A stretch of 64,000 nt of DNA from NCBI RefSeq assembly GCF_014529935.1, contig NZ_JACVFC010000003.1:62001-126000 (forward strand). The letters are read 5' to 3'. The DNA is from Chitinophaga qingshengii. Its GTDB lineage: Bacteria; Bacteroidota; Bacteroidia; Chitinophagales; Chitinophagaceae. The position numbers and the translations under genes were made by a program. The notes below the pieces were generated by a model. It saw only the letters and a list, made by a program, of their open reading frames with translations, was not told where the DNA came from and made no database searches. This document shows positions 25,596 to 34,224 of this stretch, piece after piece; positions within the stretch are counted from its first letter, which is position 1, and every line of letters begins with the position of its first letter.

Positions 25596-26054
25596 TCAAT
25601 AAACATCTATGATCTTATTTTTCCCTTTGAACTCGAACTCGTCCCCGGCTTTTTTTCGCATGAGCTGCTGTGCCAGCGGTGATATGGGCGAAAGGAAGAT
25701 AATCGTTTCTCCATCGATTACTTGTTTACCAAGACCAGCACCAATGAAGAAGTTAGCGGTGGTGGACCGTATAAAGGCGCCCGCAGCGGGTACCTGGTAA
25801 ACGGACTGAACGTTAACCGAACGAAGGGCCTGCAACTCCTGCTGGTGGGCCAGCAATTGCCGTGCATGCATATCTTTTTCCATGTGGCTCATGGCTCTGG
25901 CGGTCTCATATTTATCGCCGACGGAACTTTTACTTTCGCTGTTGGCCGCCGCCTGCGCTTCGTTCATGGCCTGTTGGGTGATGGCAATGCGTTGCAGGAT
26001 GACCTGTTCGCAGTATTGTTTCAATAGAAGCTTGTGGGCAACCCTTTTATCCAT
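25596..26054 (-). CDS. GreA/GreB-family transcription factor-like protein
   Basis: 152 residues with the two-part Gre layout: an N-terminal antiparallel coiled coil (about 10-80, charged, with KYETARAMSHMEKDMHARQ) and a C-terminal FKBP-like domain (about 90-150) ending in SPLAQQLMRKKAGDEFEF. That is the conserved Gre tail, where ordinary GreA reads SPxGxALLGKxxGD. Canonical Gre factors enter the RNA polymerase secondary channel and stimulate cleavage of backtracked RNA, using acidic residues at the coiled-coil tip. This shorter, divergent form is common in Bacteroidota and its activity is unproven. The next gene upstream is a divergently transcribed AraC regulator. Confidence 0.75.
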   Translation of the reverse strand: MDKRVAHKLLLKQYCEQVILQRIAITQQAMNEAQAAANSESKSSVGDKYETARAMSHMEKDMHARQLLAHQQELQALRSVNVQSVYQVPAAGAFIRSTTANFFIGAGLGKQVIDGETIIFLSPISPLAQQLMRKKAGDEFEFKGKNKIIDVY

Positions 26055-26089
26055 ATATAATACTTATAGCTCAAAATTAATGGAACGTT

Positions 26090-26130
26090 GGTATAAAAAC
26101 GCTATTTTGTACAGCCTAAAATAGCATACC
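26090..26130 (+). promoter_or_regulatory. Inverted repeat at the AraC regulator start
   Basis: GCTATTTT (26101-26108) and AAAATAGC (26118-26125) are a perfect inverted repeat. An outer pair, GGTAT (26090-26094) and ATACC (26126-26130), extends it on both sides. It ends 2 bp before the start codon at 26133, so it covers the ribosome-binding region and could be an autoregulatory operator or an mRNA hairpin limiting translation. Confidence 0.5.
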
Positions 26131-26132
26131 AT

Positions 26133-27050
26133 ATGTACCTCACCGCGCTTCCTGACCATACGCAACCAGGCTTTGACGAACAGGCGCATTTCGACAATTT
26201 CAGCCGGCATAATATCATCTTCAATGCGGCGGTGAATAAAAGCCACTGTGAAAAACATGTAGGTTGCCTTTCGCTCAAAACGGTGCGAAACGGGGAGGAG
26301 TGGTACATCGTAAACCGTATACCCCTGGCAGTGAGGCCACAGCGTTTTTTGATATTGAATGACGACCAGCCTTATGCCAGTAGTATTGACACCCTGGAGC
26401 GCGTGAAAAGCCTGTCTGTTTTTTTCCGGAGAGATTTTGCCGCTGCTGTTTTTTATGATATGCTGCACAGCGAAGGGCATCTGCTGGATAATCCTATGGC
26501 TACCGGCCCCGTACCCGGGTTCCATCAAACATTGCATGCGATGGATACCGGCTTGCAGCAGCAATTGGATGAGCTCGTAAATAATCTGGATACCCATGGC
26601 TATACGAAAAATCGTGCTGATGAACACCTGGTACGGCTGCTCCAGGGATTAATCTTTCATCAGCGTAAGGATTCAGGCTATGCGCGTTTAGTCAGGGCCG
26701 TTAAGCCCGGTACCCAACAGGAGATCTATAAACGGATCTGTACGGTACGGGATATACTGCATTCCACCTTTGCGGAAAACCTGGAACTGGAGCAACTGGG
26801 GCGCATGGCGGCTTTGTCTGTGCCGCAACTGATACGGCAGTTCAGGGCGGTGTTTCGTTGTACGCCGCACCAGTACCTGACCCGTATCCGGCTGGAACAT
26901 GCGCAGCAGTTGCTGAAGAACAGCCACCATCCGGTACAGGACATCACCTGGATGTGCGGATTTGAAAATGCCAGCGCTTTTGGCCGTTTATTCAAACAAT
27001 GGCAACAGCTGTCTCCTTTCGCTTACCGGAAATGGTGCCGCCAAAATTGA
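26133..27050 (+). CDS. AraC-family transcriptional regulator
   Basis: 305 residues. The C-terminal hundred (about 200-303) is a double helix-turn-helix of AraC type: ENLELEQLGRMAALSVPQLI as the first HTH and VQDITWMCGFENASAFGRLF as the second, closing with PFAYRKW. The N-terminal 190 residues form a sensor domain with no recognisable cupin metal site, and the ligand is unknown. The next gene, 58 bp downstream in the same direction, encodes a secreted metallo-beta-lactamase-fold protein and is the obvious candidate target. A strong inverted repeat immediately before the start suggests autoregulation. Confidence 0.88.
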   Translation: MYLTALPDHTQPGFDEQAHFDNFSRHNIIFNAAVNKSHCEKHVGCLSLKTVRNGEEWYIVNRIPLAVRPQRFLILNDDQPYASSIDTLERVKSLSVFFRRDFAAAVFYDMLHSEGHLLDNPMATGPVPGFHQTLHAMDTGLQQQLDELVNNLDTHGYTKNRADEHLVRLLQGLIFHQRKDSGYARLVRAVKPGTQQEIYKRICTVRDILHSTFAENLELEQLGRMAALSVPQLIRQFRAVFRCTPHQYLTRIRLEHAQQLLKNSHHPVQDITWMCGFENASAFGRLFKQWQQLSPFAYRKWCRQN

Positions 27051-27108
27051 GCATTTCTGCATAGTATACGCAATGCCCCTGGTCTACCTTCGCAGCAAAA
27101 AGAAAGGT

Positions 27109-28512
27109 ATGTACCGTTTGCTGCTACTGTTTTCCGTCGTTTCCCTGTTGTTGCCCCGTGTGGCCGGTTGTCAGTCGGCCGACAGTCTTCTGCGCAAAGC
27201 TATGGCCGCCAATGGCCACTGGGAAACTATCCGGGCTTTTGACTATGCCACTCATCGTACCAGTTATAACCGCTGGCAGGGATACAGCTTCGACTGCGTA
27301 CAGCCGGAACAGGATGAGTACGAAGTATACGTTGACCTGGAGCATCGCCGGCACTGGCATCATACGCTGGCTCACTATGCCGGTGGGTACGTTTTTAATA
27401 CGGTGCGCATCAACCGGGATGCCGGTTACTATGTGTATGATCTCGGGCTATGGCGTACCGGAAAGGCGCTGCTGAAGGTGCCGGGAGATCTGGGAGAGGC
27501 GAATAGGCGTATCATCTTAAGCAGTTTTCCCTATTTTATTTTGAAAGAAATGCTGGACAGTGGAGATTCCCTTCAGGTACAAACCTCTCACAGCGAAATA
27601 GTTGTCCGCAGGATAACGGGCACGGGTACACAGGAATTACGTTTCCATCCTAAGACCTTGCTGCTGGCCAGTAATAAGGTCATTACCGGTAGCGCTGTCA
27701 AAGAACAATACTTCGACGCCTATACGCATGTCGGGGCCTTGTATAGCCTGCCCGGAAAGATGGTTCAGAAGCAAAATGGAGAGGATGTTCTCTCCGATCA
27801 GCTGGTCCGCTTCCTGCCCCTGGCTGCCGCCGATACTACCCGTTTTAGTCTCCCGGCAGGCTATACGCTGCAAATGGATACCACGCCGCCACTCCGCGCC
27901 CGCGCCATTGCAAAAGACGTATACCTCGTGGAAAAGGTAGATGGGGACCGGAATGTACTGTTTATTAATATGGATGATCAGGTATTGCTGACGGAAGCGC
28001 CGGTATCCGGCCGTGTTACGCGGGGTATCATCGAGCTAATTCATCGAACCCTGCCAGGGAAACCAATCGGGTATGTGCACCTTTCACATTTTCATAACGA
28101 TCATATTGGCGGTATAGGAGAACTGGTAAAGGAAGGGGCGGCGGTGATCTGTACCCCCTCTATGGAAAAACCGGTGCGGGAAATGACCGGGGGATTGGCT
28201 CCGGAATTCAGCTTTTTCAACGGGCATAAAATCCTGGAGGATGCCCATCACCGGATCGAATTTTTTGAAGTGCCGAACAGTCATGCACAGGGATTGTCTT
28301 TTTTATATCTGCCGGCAGAAAAGCTCATCTACGAAGGCGATCTGTTATCTATGCCGGAAGATGCGGTGGTGACGCCGGCTTTCAAGGTATCGCAGGAATT
28401 TTATGAATACATCCATCAGCATAACATTGCCTATAAGCAGATTATCGGGCATCATGGACTGACGATAATTACACCGGCGCTTTTCCGGCAGGCGATTGAC
28501 GCTGGGCGGTAG
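27109..28512 (+). CDS. Secreted metallo-beta-lactamase-fold hydrolase
   Basis: 467 residues. Start 27109 opens a signal peptide (MYRLLLLFSVVSLLLPRVAG). Farther upstream in-frame codons lie inside the AraC gene and give no signal. The first 250 residues are a predominantly beta domain of lipoprotein-carrier-like character (DSLLRKAMAANGHWETI...). The second half is the MBL fold with the metal motif H327-x-H329-x-D331-H332 (HFHNDHIGG), then NSHAQG, LIYEGDLLS and GHHGLT supplying the remaining ligands. This suggests a two-metal hydrolase acting in the periplasm. The substrate is unknown, and nothing specifically indicates beta-lactams. Confidence 0.83.
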   Translation: MYRLLLLFSVVSLLLPRVAGCQSADSLLRKAMAANGHWETIRAFDYATHRTSYNRWQGYSFDCVQPEQDEYEVYVDLEHRRHWHHTLAHYAGGYVFNTVRINRDAGYYVYDLGLWRTGKALLKVPGDLGEANRRIILSSFPYFILKEMLDSGDSLQVQTSHSEIVVRRITGTGTQELRFHPKTLLLASNKVITGSAVKEQYFDAYTHVGALYSLPGKMVQKQNGEDVLSDQLVRFLPLAAADTTRFSLPAGYTLQMDTTPPLRARAIAKDVYLVEKVDGDRNVLFINMDDQVLLTEAPVSGRVTRGIIELIHRTLPGKPIGYVHLSHFHNDHIGGIGELVKEGAAVICTPSMEKPVREMTGGLAPEFSFFNGHKILEDAHHRIEFFEVPNSHAQGLSFLYLPAEKLIYEGDLLSMPEDAVVTPAFKVSQEFYEYIHQHNIAYKQIIGHHGLTIITPALFRQAIDAGR

Positions 28513-28518
28513 TAGTAT

Positions 28519-28836
28519 TTAAACTTCCGCTTCCCAGCCGTCAAATTCCACCCGAAGGGATGTACACAAGGTACTAACGGTAGTGATGATGTCTACCATG
28601 CTGCTTTTGCTGAAAAGGGTATGATATTCAATATCGAGGAGAAATTCGCCTTCGTCTTCATACAAATCATCCTCTACAAAACCCAGGTTGGTGAGCTTGT
28701 TTTGTAATGCTTCCAACTTGTCTTCGTCTTCGGAGAAAAAATAAAATAATAAAACCAGTTCATCGCCTGTGTTTTTCCCTTTTTTGAGGAGTGTGTTGAT
28801 GATGCTGTCGATATTTTCAAGGTGTTCTGTTATCAT
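28519..28836 (-). CDS. RraB-like (ribonuclease E inhibitor family) protein
   Basis: 105 residues, acidic and soluble. The pattern LVLLFYFFSEDEDKLEALQNKLTNLGF, shown here only by its outline (a beta strand, an acidic turn, then a helix ending in LxxLGF), followed by FLLDIEYHTLF and a C-terminal VEFDGWEAEV, matches the RraB/DUF1260 ferredoxin-like fold. In E. coli RraB binds RNase E and alters RNA decay. Bacteroidota members occur with no proven partner. Six bp separate its stop from that of the convergent MBL-fold gene. Function by family only. Confidence 0.6.
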   Translation of the reverse strand: MITEHLENIDSIINTLLKKGKNTGDELVLLFYFFSEDEDKLEALQNKLTNLGFVEDDLYEDEGEFLLDIEYHTLFSKSSMVDIITTVSTLCTSLRVEFDGWEAEV

Positions 28837-28866
28837 CCGGTTTATTTATGTTATTCAGGCGGAAAT

Positions 28867-29314
28867 TTATGATGAAAAATTACATTTTATCTCTTTTTTT
28901 CTTTCTAATATTATCCTGTCTTTAGATCCTGTACTTAATACACCGGGATCATTTGAATATAGATTGTATAATAACGCTTTAAATGAAGTTCCCTTAGGAG
29001 GAACGCTTGTTGATAAATCACAGTTAAAGAAAGATACAAAGTCACCTAATGTTGCATACGAAAAGTCAACGTTGTGAAGACATGTGGTAGGGGCGGGGTT
29101 GGAATCATATATACCATTAAAGGTCGTGTCTTCCAATTTGCCTGAAAATTTACAATCGCTGAATGTACTGCCGTCTAAATTTACTTTTTTTGAATTTGGT
29201 TTGGGCAAAAGTATAGCCTGTAAACGTAGTGGAATTAAATTCTTTCCCTTTAAAATCACATTTTTCGAACAGGCAGTTTTAGTAAGTTCCTTTGTGGCTA
29301 CCGAAAGTGGTATT
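28867..29314 (-). pseudogene. Decayed pentapeptide-repeat protein gene
   Basis: Pentapeptide-repeat sequence is spread over two frames. Reading the minus strand, the first frame gives NTTFGSHKGTY, then a TAA (29281-29279), then NCLFEKCDFKGKEFNSTTF and onward to KFKKSKF. At a run of seven A (plus-strand T7, 29185-29191) the repeat pattern jumps to a second frame, NLDGSTFSDCKFSGKLEDTTF, and continues with HNVDFSYATLGDF to a stop near 28867. Each piece has the A(D/N)(L/F)-x-x periodicity of the right-handed quadrilateral helix. One nonsense mutation and one homopolymer frameshift therefore inactivate it. A GTG start at 29259 would give a 130-residue product in the second frame, but its first 35 residues lack the repeat. 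The original start is not recognisable. Confidence 0.72.
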
Positions 29315-29349
29315 TGACAAATGTGACTGACAGAGGAATGCAGTACGGC

Positions 29350-30543
29350 TCAAAAGGCATCTTTCACCGCTTTCATCAACTGCTTATGATTGGATTTTTT
29401 AATGACTACTTCCCGGCACTGATTGAATTGGGCGAATATTTTAATGGCATCCACAATTTTATGGATCATAGGAGCTGTGAGCGTCACCGGCTCTGCATGA
29501 AGATTATGGATAGTAAGGGTACGGCGTTTCCGGTCTGCTTTGGCGTCCATCCTGGCAACGAAAGTGTCGCCCAGTAATACCGGCAGGGAGAAGTAACCGT
29601 ATTTCCGTTTCGGCTGGGGAACAAAACATTCTATCTGGTAGTCGAAATCGAAGAAATCCTTTAACCGGTGCCGGAGCACATTTAAAATATCAAAGGGAGA
29701 GAGCACAACGGCATCCTCACGCAGGGTTATTTTTTTGGTTTTATAGCCGGGCAACATATAAAGGGGCGCTGTCTTTAACCCTTCTATGCTAACGGTGCAA
29801 ATTTCACCCGCTGCCGCCATCTTTTCCAGTTCTGTTTTTACCAGGTGTCCCTTTGCATAGTGGGCGCGCCAGGCAATGTCTTTGGCATAGGCAACACCGA
29901 GCGACTGTAAAGAACGGTGTATCACATGTCGCGCAAATTCTTCGGGGGTAGGCGGCGTGGTATCAATATCACCCGGAACCAGATTGATGGGGAGATCGTA
30001 TACTTTCTGGAAATTTTTCTGACGGGTACACATCAGGCTGCCATCGAGGAACAGCCTTTCCAGCGCGAGTTTGGCCGGCCTCCAGTCCCACCAGCCCGAG
30101 CTGGCCACGGGACGGTCGTTTTCAAAATCCTTCACCATTAAAGGACCTTCACGGTCAATCCTGTCCAGCACTTTTTTCATCAGCGTAACTTCCTGCGGCG
30201 TCAGTGGTTTTCTGCGGGATAAAAAACCTTCTTTAACGGGCAGGGAGAAACGAAATTCATGCATAGGGATATATCCTGTGCCATAGGTGAAAAATTCGAA
30301 GATACTGCCGTCAGCCTGCAGCTCATCGATCCATTCGGGTTTATAGTCCGGTACACGCGCGGCGATGGTGTGGTGATGCGCGCGTTCTACCACATAGTTG
30401 GTATCTATCTGTACAAAACCCAGGTGGTCAATGAGTTTATAAACAGCCTCGATCCCCTTCCCAAACTGCGCGGGCTGGGCCAGTCCGGCTGCATGAAGGA
30501 TGATTTTCCTGGCTTGTGACGGGGTGAGCGTATGCTGTTTCAT
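29350..30543 (-). CDS. AlkX/YcaQ-like winged-helix DNA glycosylase family protein
   Basis: 397 residues of the HTH_42/AlkZ superfamily: tandem winged-helix domains and a C-terminal beta-barrel region. The catalytic motif position holds Q45-I-D47 in GFVQIDTN, the QxD form of E. coli YcaQ (AlkX), whereas AlkZ has QxQ. YcaQ unhooks interstrand crosslinks and removes alkylated purines. Other family signatures are RAHHHTIAARVPDY (about 54-67), WWDWRPAKLALERLF (about 150-165) and VLLGDTFVARMDAKADR (about 335-351). It may be co-transcribed with the HopJ-like gene 11 bp upstream. Activity is inferred from family and motif. Confidence 0.8.
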   Translation of the reverse strand: MKQHTLTPSQARKIILHAAGLAQPAQFGKGIEAVYKLIDHLGFVQIDTNYVVERAHHHTIAARVPDYKPEWIDELQADGSIFEFFTYGTGYIPMHEFRFSLPVKEGFLSRRKPLTPQEVTLMKKVLDRIDREGPLMVKDFENDRPVASSGWWDWRPAKLALERLFLDGSLMCTRQKNFQKVYDLPINLVPGDIDTTPPTPEEFARHVIHRSLQSLGVAYAKDIAWRAHYAKGHLVKTELEKMAAAGEICTVSIEGLKTAPLYMLPGYKTKKITLREDAVVLSPFDILNVLRHRLKDFFDFDYQIECFVPQPKRKYGYFSLPVLLGDTFVARMDAKADRKRRTLTIHNLHAEPVTLTAPMIHKIVDAIKIFAQFNQCREVVIKKSNHKQLMKAVKDAF

Positions 30544-30554
30544 GAAGTTGTTAT

Positions 30555-30896
30555 TTATTTCCGGGTCAGTGCCTGACCTTCAAATACCACGCCTGGCCAG
30601 CCATGCGCCATAAACTGCCGGATGTTCTGGTGGTCGGTACCAACGGGAGTTTGTAACACGGACTGATAGTGTTCTGCAAATAAATAAAGGGTATCTTCTT
30701 TGGAAAGCTGGTGTAACTGCGCAAAAGCAAAAACTTTGGCACTGCCCTGGTTCTGGGTGGCTTCGTTATAGGCATCTCCGTTTTTGAAGGCAGTCGGCTG
30801 ATGATGATATTGGCTTTCTATCCGTTCAATCACTTCTTTAAACGGGATGGCGTTGTCTTTCAGTTTTTCCATCCATGCTGTTAATGATCCGTTCAT
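30555..30896 (-). CDS. HopJ-type domain protein
   Basis: 113 residues matching the HopJ type III effector domain over its whole length: FKEVIERIESQYHHQPTAFK, NEATQNQGSAKVFAFAQL, and a C-terminal DHQNIRQFMAHGWPGVVFE. The name comes from Pseudomonas syringae, but the domain is widespread in free-living bacteria with no type III secretion, so a housekeeping role is more likely. The molecular function is unknown. It is the upstream partner of the AlkX/YcaQ-like gene. Confidence 0.88.
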   Translation of the reverse strand: MNGSLTAWMEKLKDNAIPFKEVIERIESQYHHQPTAFKNGDAYNEATQNQGSAKVFAFAQLHQLSKEDTLYLFAEHYQSVLQTPVGTDHQNIRQFMAHGWPGVVFEGQALTRK

Positions 30897-30949
30897 GCTG
30901 TGTAATTTACTTTCAAAAAATAGAAATTTAGCCGGTAGTTCGCAATAGC

Positions 30950-33900
30950 TTATTCGTCTGTATCGGCGGTTTCTTCGAGCTGATCTTTATCACTGCCCTT
31001 GCGTAATTGTACTTTCGGATTGCTCTGCGTGCCGGTAACGTTAAAGGGTATACCGAAAATTCCGAACGGCGGCAGTCCCAGGCGGCCTTTCAGGTTTAGT
31101 TTACCGTCCATGCTCACCTGTCCTTCAAAGCGGGGACGAAACCCGGCTACACGCAGTTTGGTGCGTTCTATGGTGATAATATTATTGTTGATACTGGATT
31201 TAATATCCACTTTGGAAACATCCGGATCTTTGATATCTGATTTGCCGGTGGACTGGCTCACGGCATTCATCAGTTTAAAACCTTTCAGTTTGATTTTTTT
31301 GACAGACAATACACCGCCACCTTTCAGGGAAGGGTAGATGGGATTCATGTTGCCGTCCAGTTTACCGCTGAGACGATAGTCCAGTCCTACGATACCGCTG
31401 GCGCTGGCTGCGGAACTGGCGATGTCATGAAAGATTTTGATTTCATTATAGGCACGGCGGATATCAAATTCTTTGGCGGTAATGTGATAGTCAAAGGAGG
31501 CCCGCTTTGGCTGAATACAAGCGTAGGTGGCATCCATTTCCACGGGAGCGCCGATGATATTAAAACCGGTTTTGTTCAGGGCTACTTTACCGCTGTCCAG
31601 TACCAGCTGGCCATGGAAGCTGTCGATGTTCATGCCTTTGAAGCGGATTCTGTCTGCCGCGGCGTTGAGTGTCAGCGCCAGGTTGGAGGGCAGCATAATC
31701 ACTCCGGAAGGCGCAGTACCGGAAGGCGCGGTGGCAGCGGGACTGCTGTTGGTCATCAGCTCATCTGCCAGTATATAATTGCTTTTAAAATCGAAGTTGC
31801 CGTGCAGGGTTTGATTTTTTTGGGTGAGATAACCGATCACATTACTTAAAAAGCCGTTCATGGTAAGCTTCGACTTTCCATAGGTAGCGATAAAGGTATC
31901 AAACCACATCTTGTCCTGATCGAACCGGAATATACCGTTGTTGATATAAAAGGGGAGCGGGAACATGTTTGCTTTCAGCACGATGTCTTTCACGGTCAGG
32001 GTACCCTTGTTATTTAATTTGCCATAGCGTCCGGCGACGGCATCAGCCTGCGTACCGCTGAGCGCCAGGTTGGTTTTGATAAACCCTTTCAGGTCGTATC
32101 CCTGAAGGGCGAATACCTGATAGATAGCGCCCAGGTTGATGGTACCGTTGGAAGTGATGTTGTACCGCAGGTTGTCAAAATTACGCAGGTCTGCTTTCAG
32201 CAGGAAGGGCTGTCCTTCAAACTCAAAGGCGATCGGTTTTACGTCCACGTTCATAGAGCTGAGGGTGCCGCTGGTATTGGTAATGGTGGCATCCACATTG
32301 ATTTTCTGAATGGGCTTAGGGTAGTATTTGGTTTGCAGGGAACCATCGTTCATAGTGAGTTTGGCGGTGGTGACGGGGAACAACCGTTTAGCCGGAACAT
32401 AACTGCCTTTGGTATTGATGTCTATATGTAAGATGCCGGCAACATCCAGGCTATCCAGGGGATAGAACTGTTTAATATCGCTCAGTTGCAGTATGGAGGC
32501 GAGTTGCGCGTCTATCACGGGCGCTTCGGCATTACTGAAGCGGAGATACCCTTTGATATAATTGCTGAGCAGGTTGGCGTTGATATCATTGATGTTAAAG
32601 TGCGTGTGTGCGAGCTGGTTATCCGGACAGTTGGCTGTTACGTGGAAGCTGATATTTTTAAGTCCTTCCGGCAGCGCGGCCAGCTTGAAGTAGCCATCGC
32701 GGAAATTGGCCTGCAGGTCGAAGGATGGGATACTGCTGATGACGGTATCCGGGCGTTGTTTGGGACCGCGGTTGATGATGCTGGTAGCATAGGTCCCATC
32801 TGCCAGCGCGTGTGCTTGCAGTCGGCCTTTCAGGTCGAAGGACTGCCAGCCCATTGCTTTGCTCCATTTTTCCAGGTCCAGGTCTGTGTTTAGTTTGAGA
32901 TGGATATCCGGTGTTTTCAGTCCTTTAACCCGTATCACGGAGCTGAAGTAATCTTTATCAATATTAAAGAAGATAGAATCTACATTGACGTACAGGCTGT
33001 CGGTATTGAGTTGCGCCAGCCTGGACTGGAAATTGAGAAACAAATTTTTAATGGGCGCCGGTGCTTTGGGATTGCTGATCACACCGTTGCGTACCTGCAT
33101 ATTAAAGGCCAGGTCGGGCATGGTATTGGTTTCGGCGATATACTCGCCTGTTAAGCTGGCGTTCACGTCTGCGGTACCGTCAATATTGGTATGCTGCATC
33201 CAGGCGGAATACTCCGGTGGCAGGGCGCCGAAAATGGCGTGCAGGGAGGATTCCATAGAACTCAGCCGGAAGTCCATCTTATAGCCATTCTTCATGAAGG
33301 CGAAAGCGCCTTTCAGTCTGACCGGCAGTTCATTTATCTTCAGGTCATTTCTTTCAAAAACAAAATCGAGGGAGTTGGTATTAATTTTTGTGATCAGTTC
33401 CCCCGCGAGTTTTTTGGAAAGGATATACGAAGTATGGTTGTAGGTGAAATCCAGTGACCCGATGTCAATTTTGGAGTAGAGATCAAAAACTGCTTTGGCC
33501 AGATCGCCTTTGCCGGTATAATTTACCTCTTTAGCCTGTACATACATGGGGAGCGATTGATCATCGTAGATCAGGTGACAATGCTCGATTTGTATGCGTT
33601 CTATTTTCATGGAAGCGCTGCCGCTATCCGGTTTGTCGGATGGATTAGCGGGAGCGGCTTTGTATACGTTATAGTTGGGGTGACCGCTGGAATCCACCAT
33701 GATATGGATCTTCCCTTTGGTCAGGTATATCTCGTCAATGGTGATAGCGTTGGAGAATACGCTTTGCAGGTTTACGCCCAGGGCTACTTCGCTGCCGGCA
33801 ACCAGGGTATCCTGGCTGAAGGGCGCGCCGCCTTTCAGGCTTACATCGTATAGTGTGAGTGTGAGGGCAGGGAAGTGGTTAAAAAAGGATAACCGGGCCC

Positions 33901-34075
33901 GGGAAAAATTCAGTTCACCGGTGATACTGCTGTTGGCCCAGGTCTTTATTTTGCTGGATACCGCATCGGGAAACAGCAGGGGTAACAGAAATAATAACCC
34001 GAGAATAGCGGCCAGAGATATGGAGGTAATTTTTAATGTTTTTAATGCGACTTTTTTAATGAAGGCATTACGCAT
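30950..34075 (-). CDS. AsmA-like (AsmA/TamB superfamily) envelope protein
   Basis: 1041 residues. One N-terminal membrane helix (about 14-35, ITSISLAAILGLLFLLPLLF) anchors a very long periplasmic part. It opens with the AsmA N-domain pattern (ITGELNFSRARLSFFNHFPALTLTLYDVSL, cited by its outline) and ends with the AsmA C-domain (about 880-1020: LRVAGFRPRFEGQVSMDGKL, GLPPFGIFGIPFNVTGTQSN). Repeated beta strands suggest a grooved bridge of the type proposed to carry phospholipid between the membranes. The acidic tail (DQLEETADTDE) is unremarkable. It is a single-gene unit. Role in outer-membrane lipid supply is inferred from the superfamily. Confidence 0.83.
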   Translation of the reverse strand: MRNAFIKKVALKTLKITSISLAAILGLLFLLPLLFPDAVSSKIKTWANSSITGELNFSRARLSFFNHFPALTLTLYDVSLKGGAPFSQDTLVAGSEVALGVNLQSVFSNAITIDEIYLTKGKIHIMVDSSGHPNYNVYKAAPANPSDKPDSGSASMKIERIQIEHCHLIYDDQSLPMYVQAKEVNYTGKGDLAKAVFDLYSKIDIGSLDFTYNHTSYILSKKLAGELITKINTNSLDFVFERNDLKINELPVRLKGAFAFMKNGYKMDFRLSSMESSLHAIFGALPPEYSAWMQHTNIDGTADVNASLTGEYIAETNTMPDLAFNMQVRNGVISNPKAPAPIKNLFLNFQSRLAQLNTDSLYVNVDSIFFNIDKDYFSSVIRVKGLKTPDIHLKLNTDLDLEKWSKAMGWQSFDLKGRLQAHALADGTYATSIINRGPKQRPDTVISSIPSFDLQANFRDGYFKLAALPEGLKNISFHVTANCPDNQLAHTHFNINDINANLLSNYIKGYLRFSNAEAPVIDAQLASILQLSDIKQFYPLDSLDVAGILHIDINTKGSYVPAKRLFPVTTAKLTMNDGSLQTKYYPKPIQKINVDATITNTSGTLSSMNVDVKPIAFEFEGQPFLLKADLRNFDNLRYNITSNGTINLGAIYQVFALQGYDLKGFIKTNLALSGTQADAVAGRYGKLNNKGTLTVKDIVLKANMFPLPFYINNGIFRFDQDKMWFDTFIATYGKSKLTMNGFLSNVIGYLTQKNQTLHGNFDFKSNYILADELMTNSSPAATAPSGTAPSGVIMLPSNLALTLNAAADRIRFKGMNIDSFHGQLVLDSGKVALNKTGFNIIGAPVEMDATYACIQPKRASFDYHITAKEFDIRRAYNEIKIFHDIASSAASASGIVGLDYRLSGKLDGNMNPIYPSLKGGGVLSVKKIKLKGFKLMNAVSQSTGKSDIKDPDVSKVDIKSSINNNIITIERTKLRVAGFRPRFEGQVSMDGKLNLKGRLGLPPFGIFGIPFNVTGTQSNPKVQLRKGSDKDQLEETADTDE

Positions 34076-34224
34076 AGAAATCCGTGTATATATTAAAGCA
34101 ACACCGGCCTATGCCCTGTAATACAGGAGGCATAGGCCAGACAGTTTTTACTATGATTACGCGGCGAAGGTAGTTCTTTTTTCAGCTGACGGGTTGAACC
34201 GGCGGGATTTTTTGGGAAAACGGA

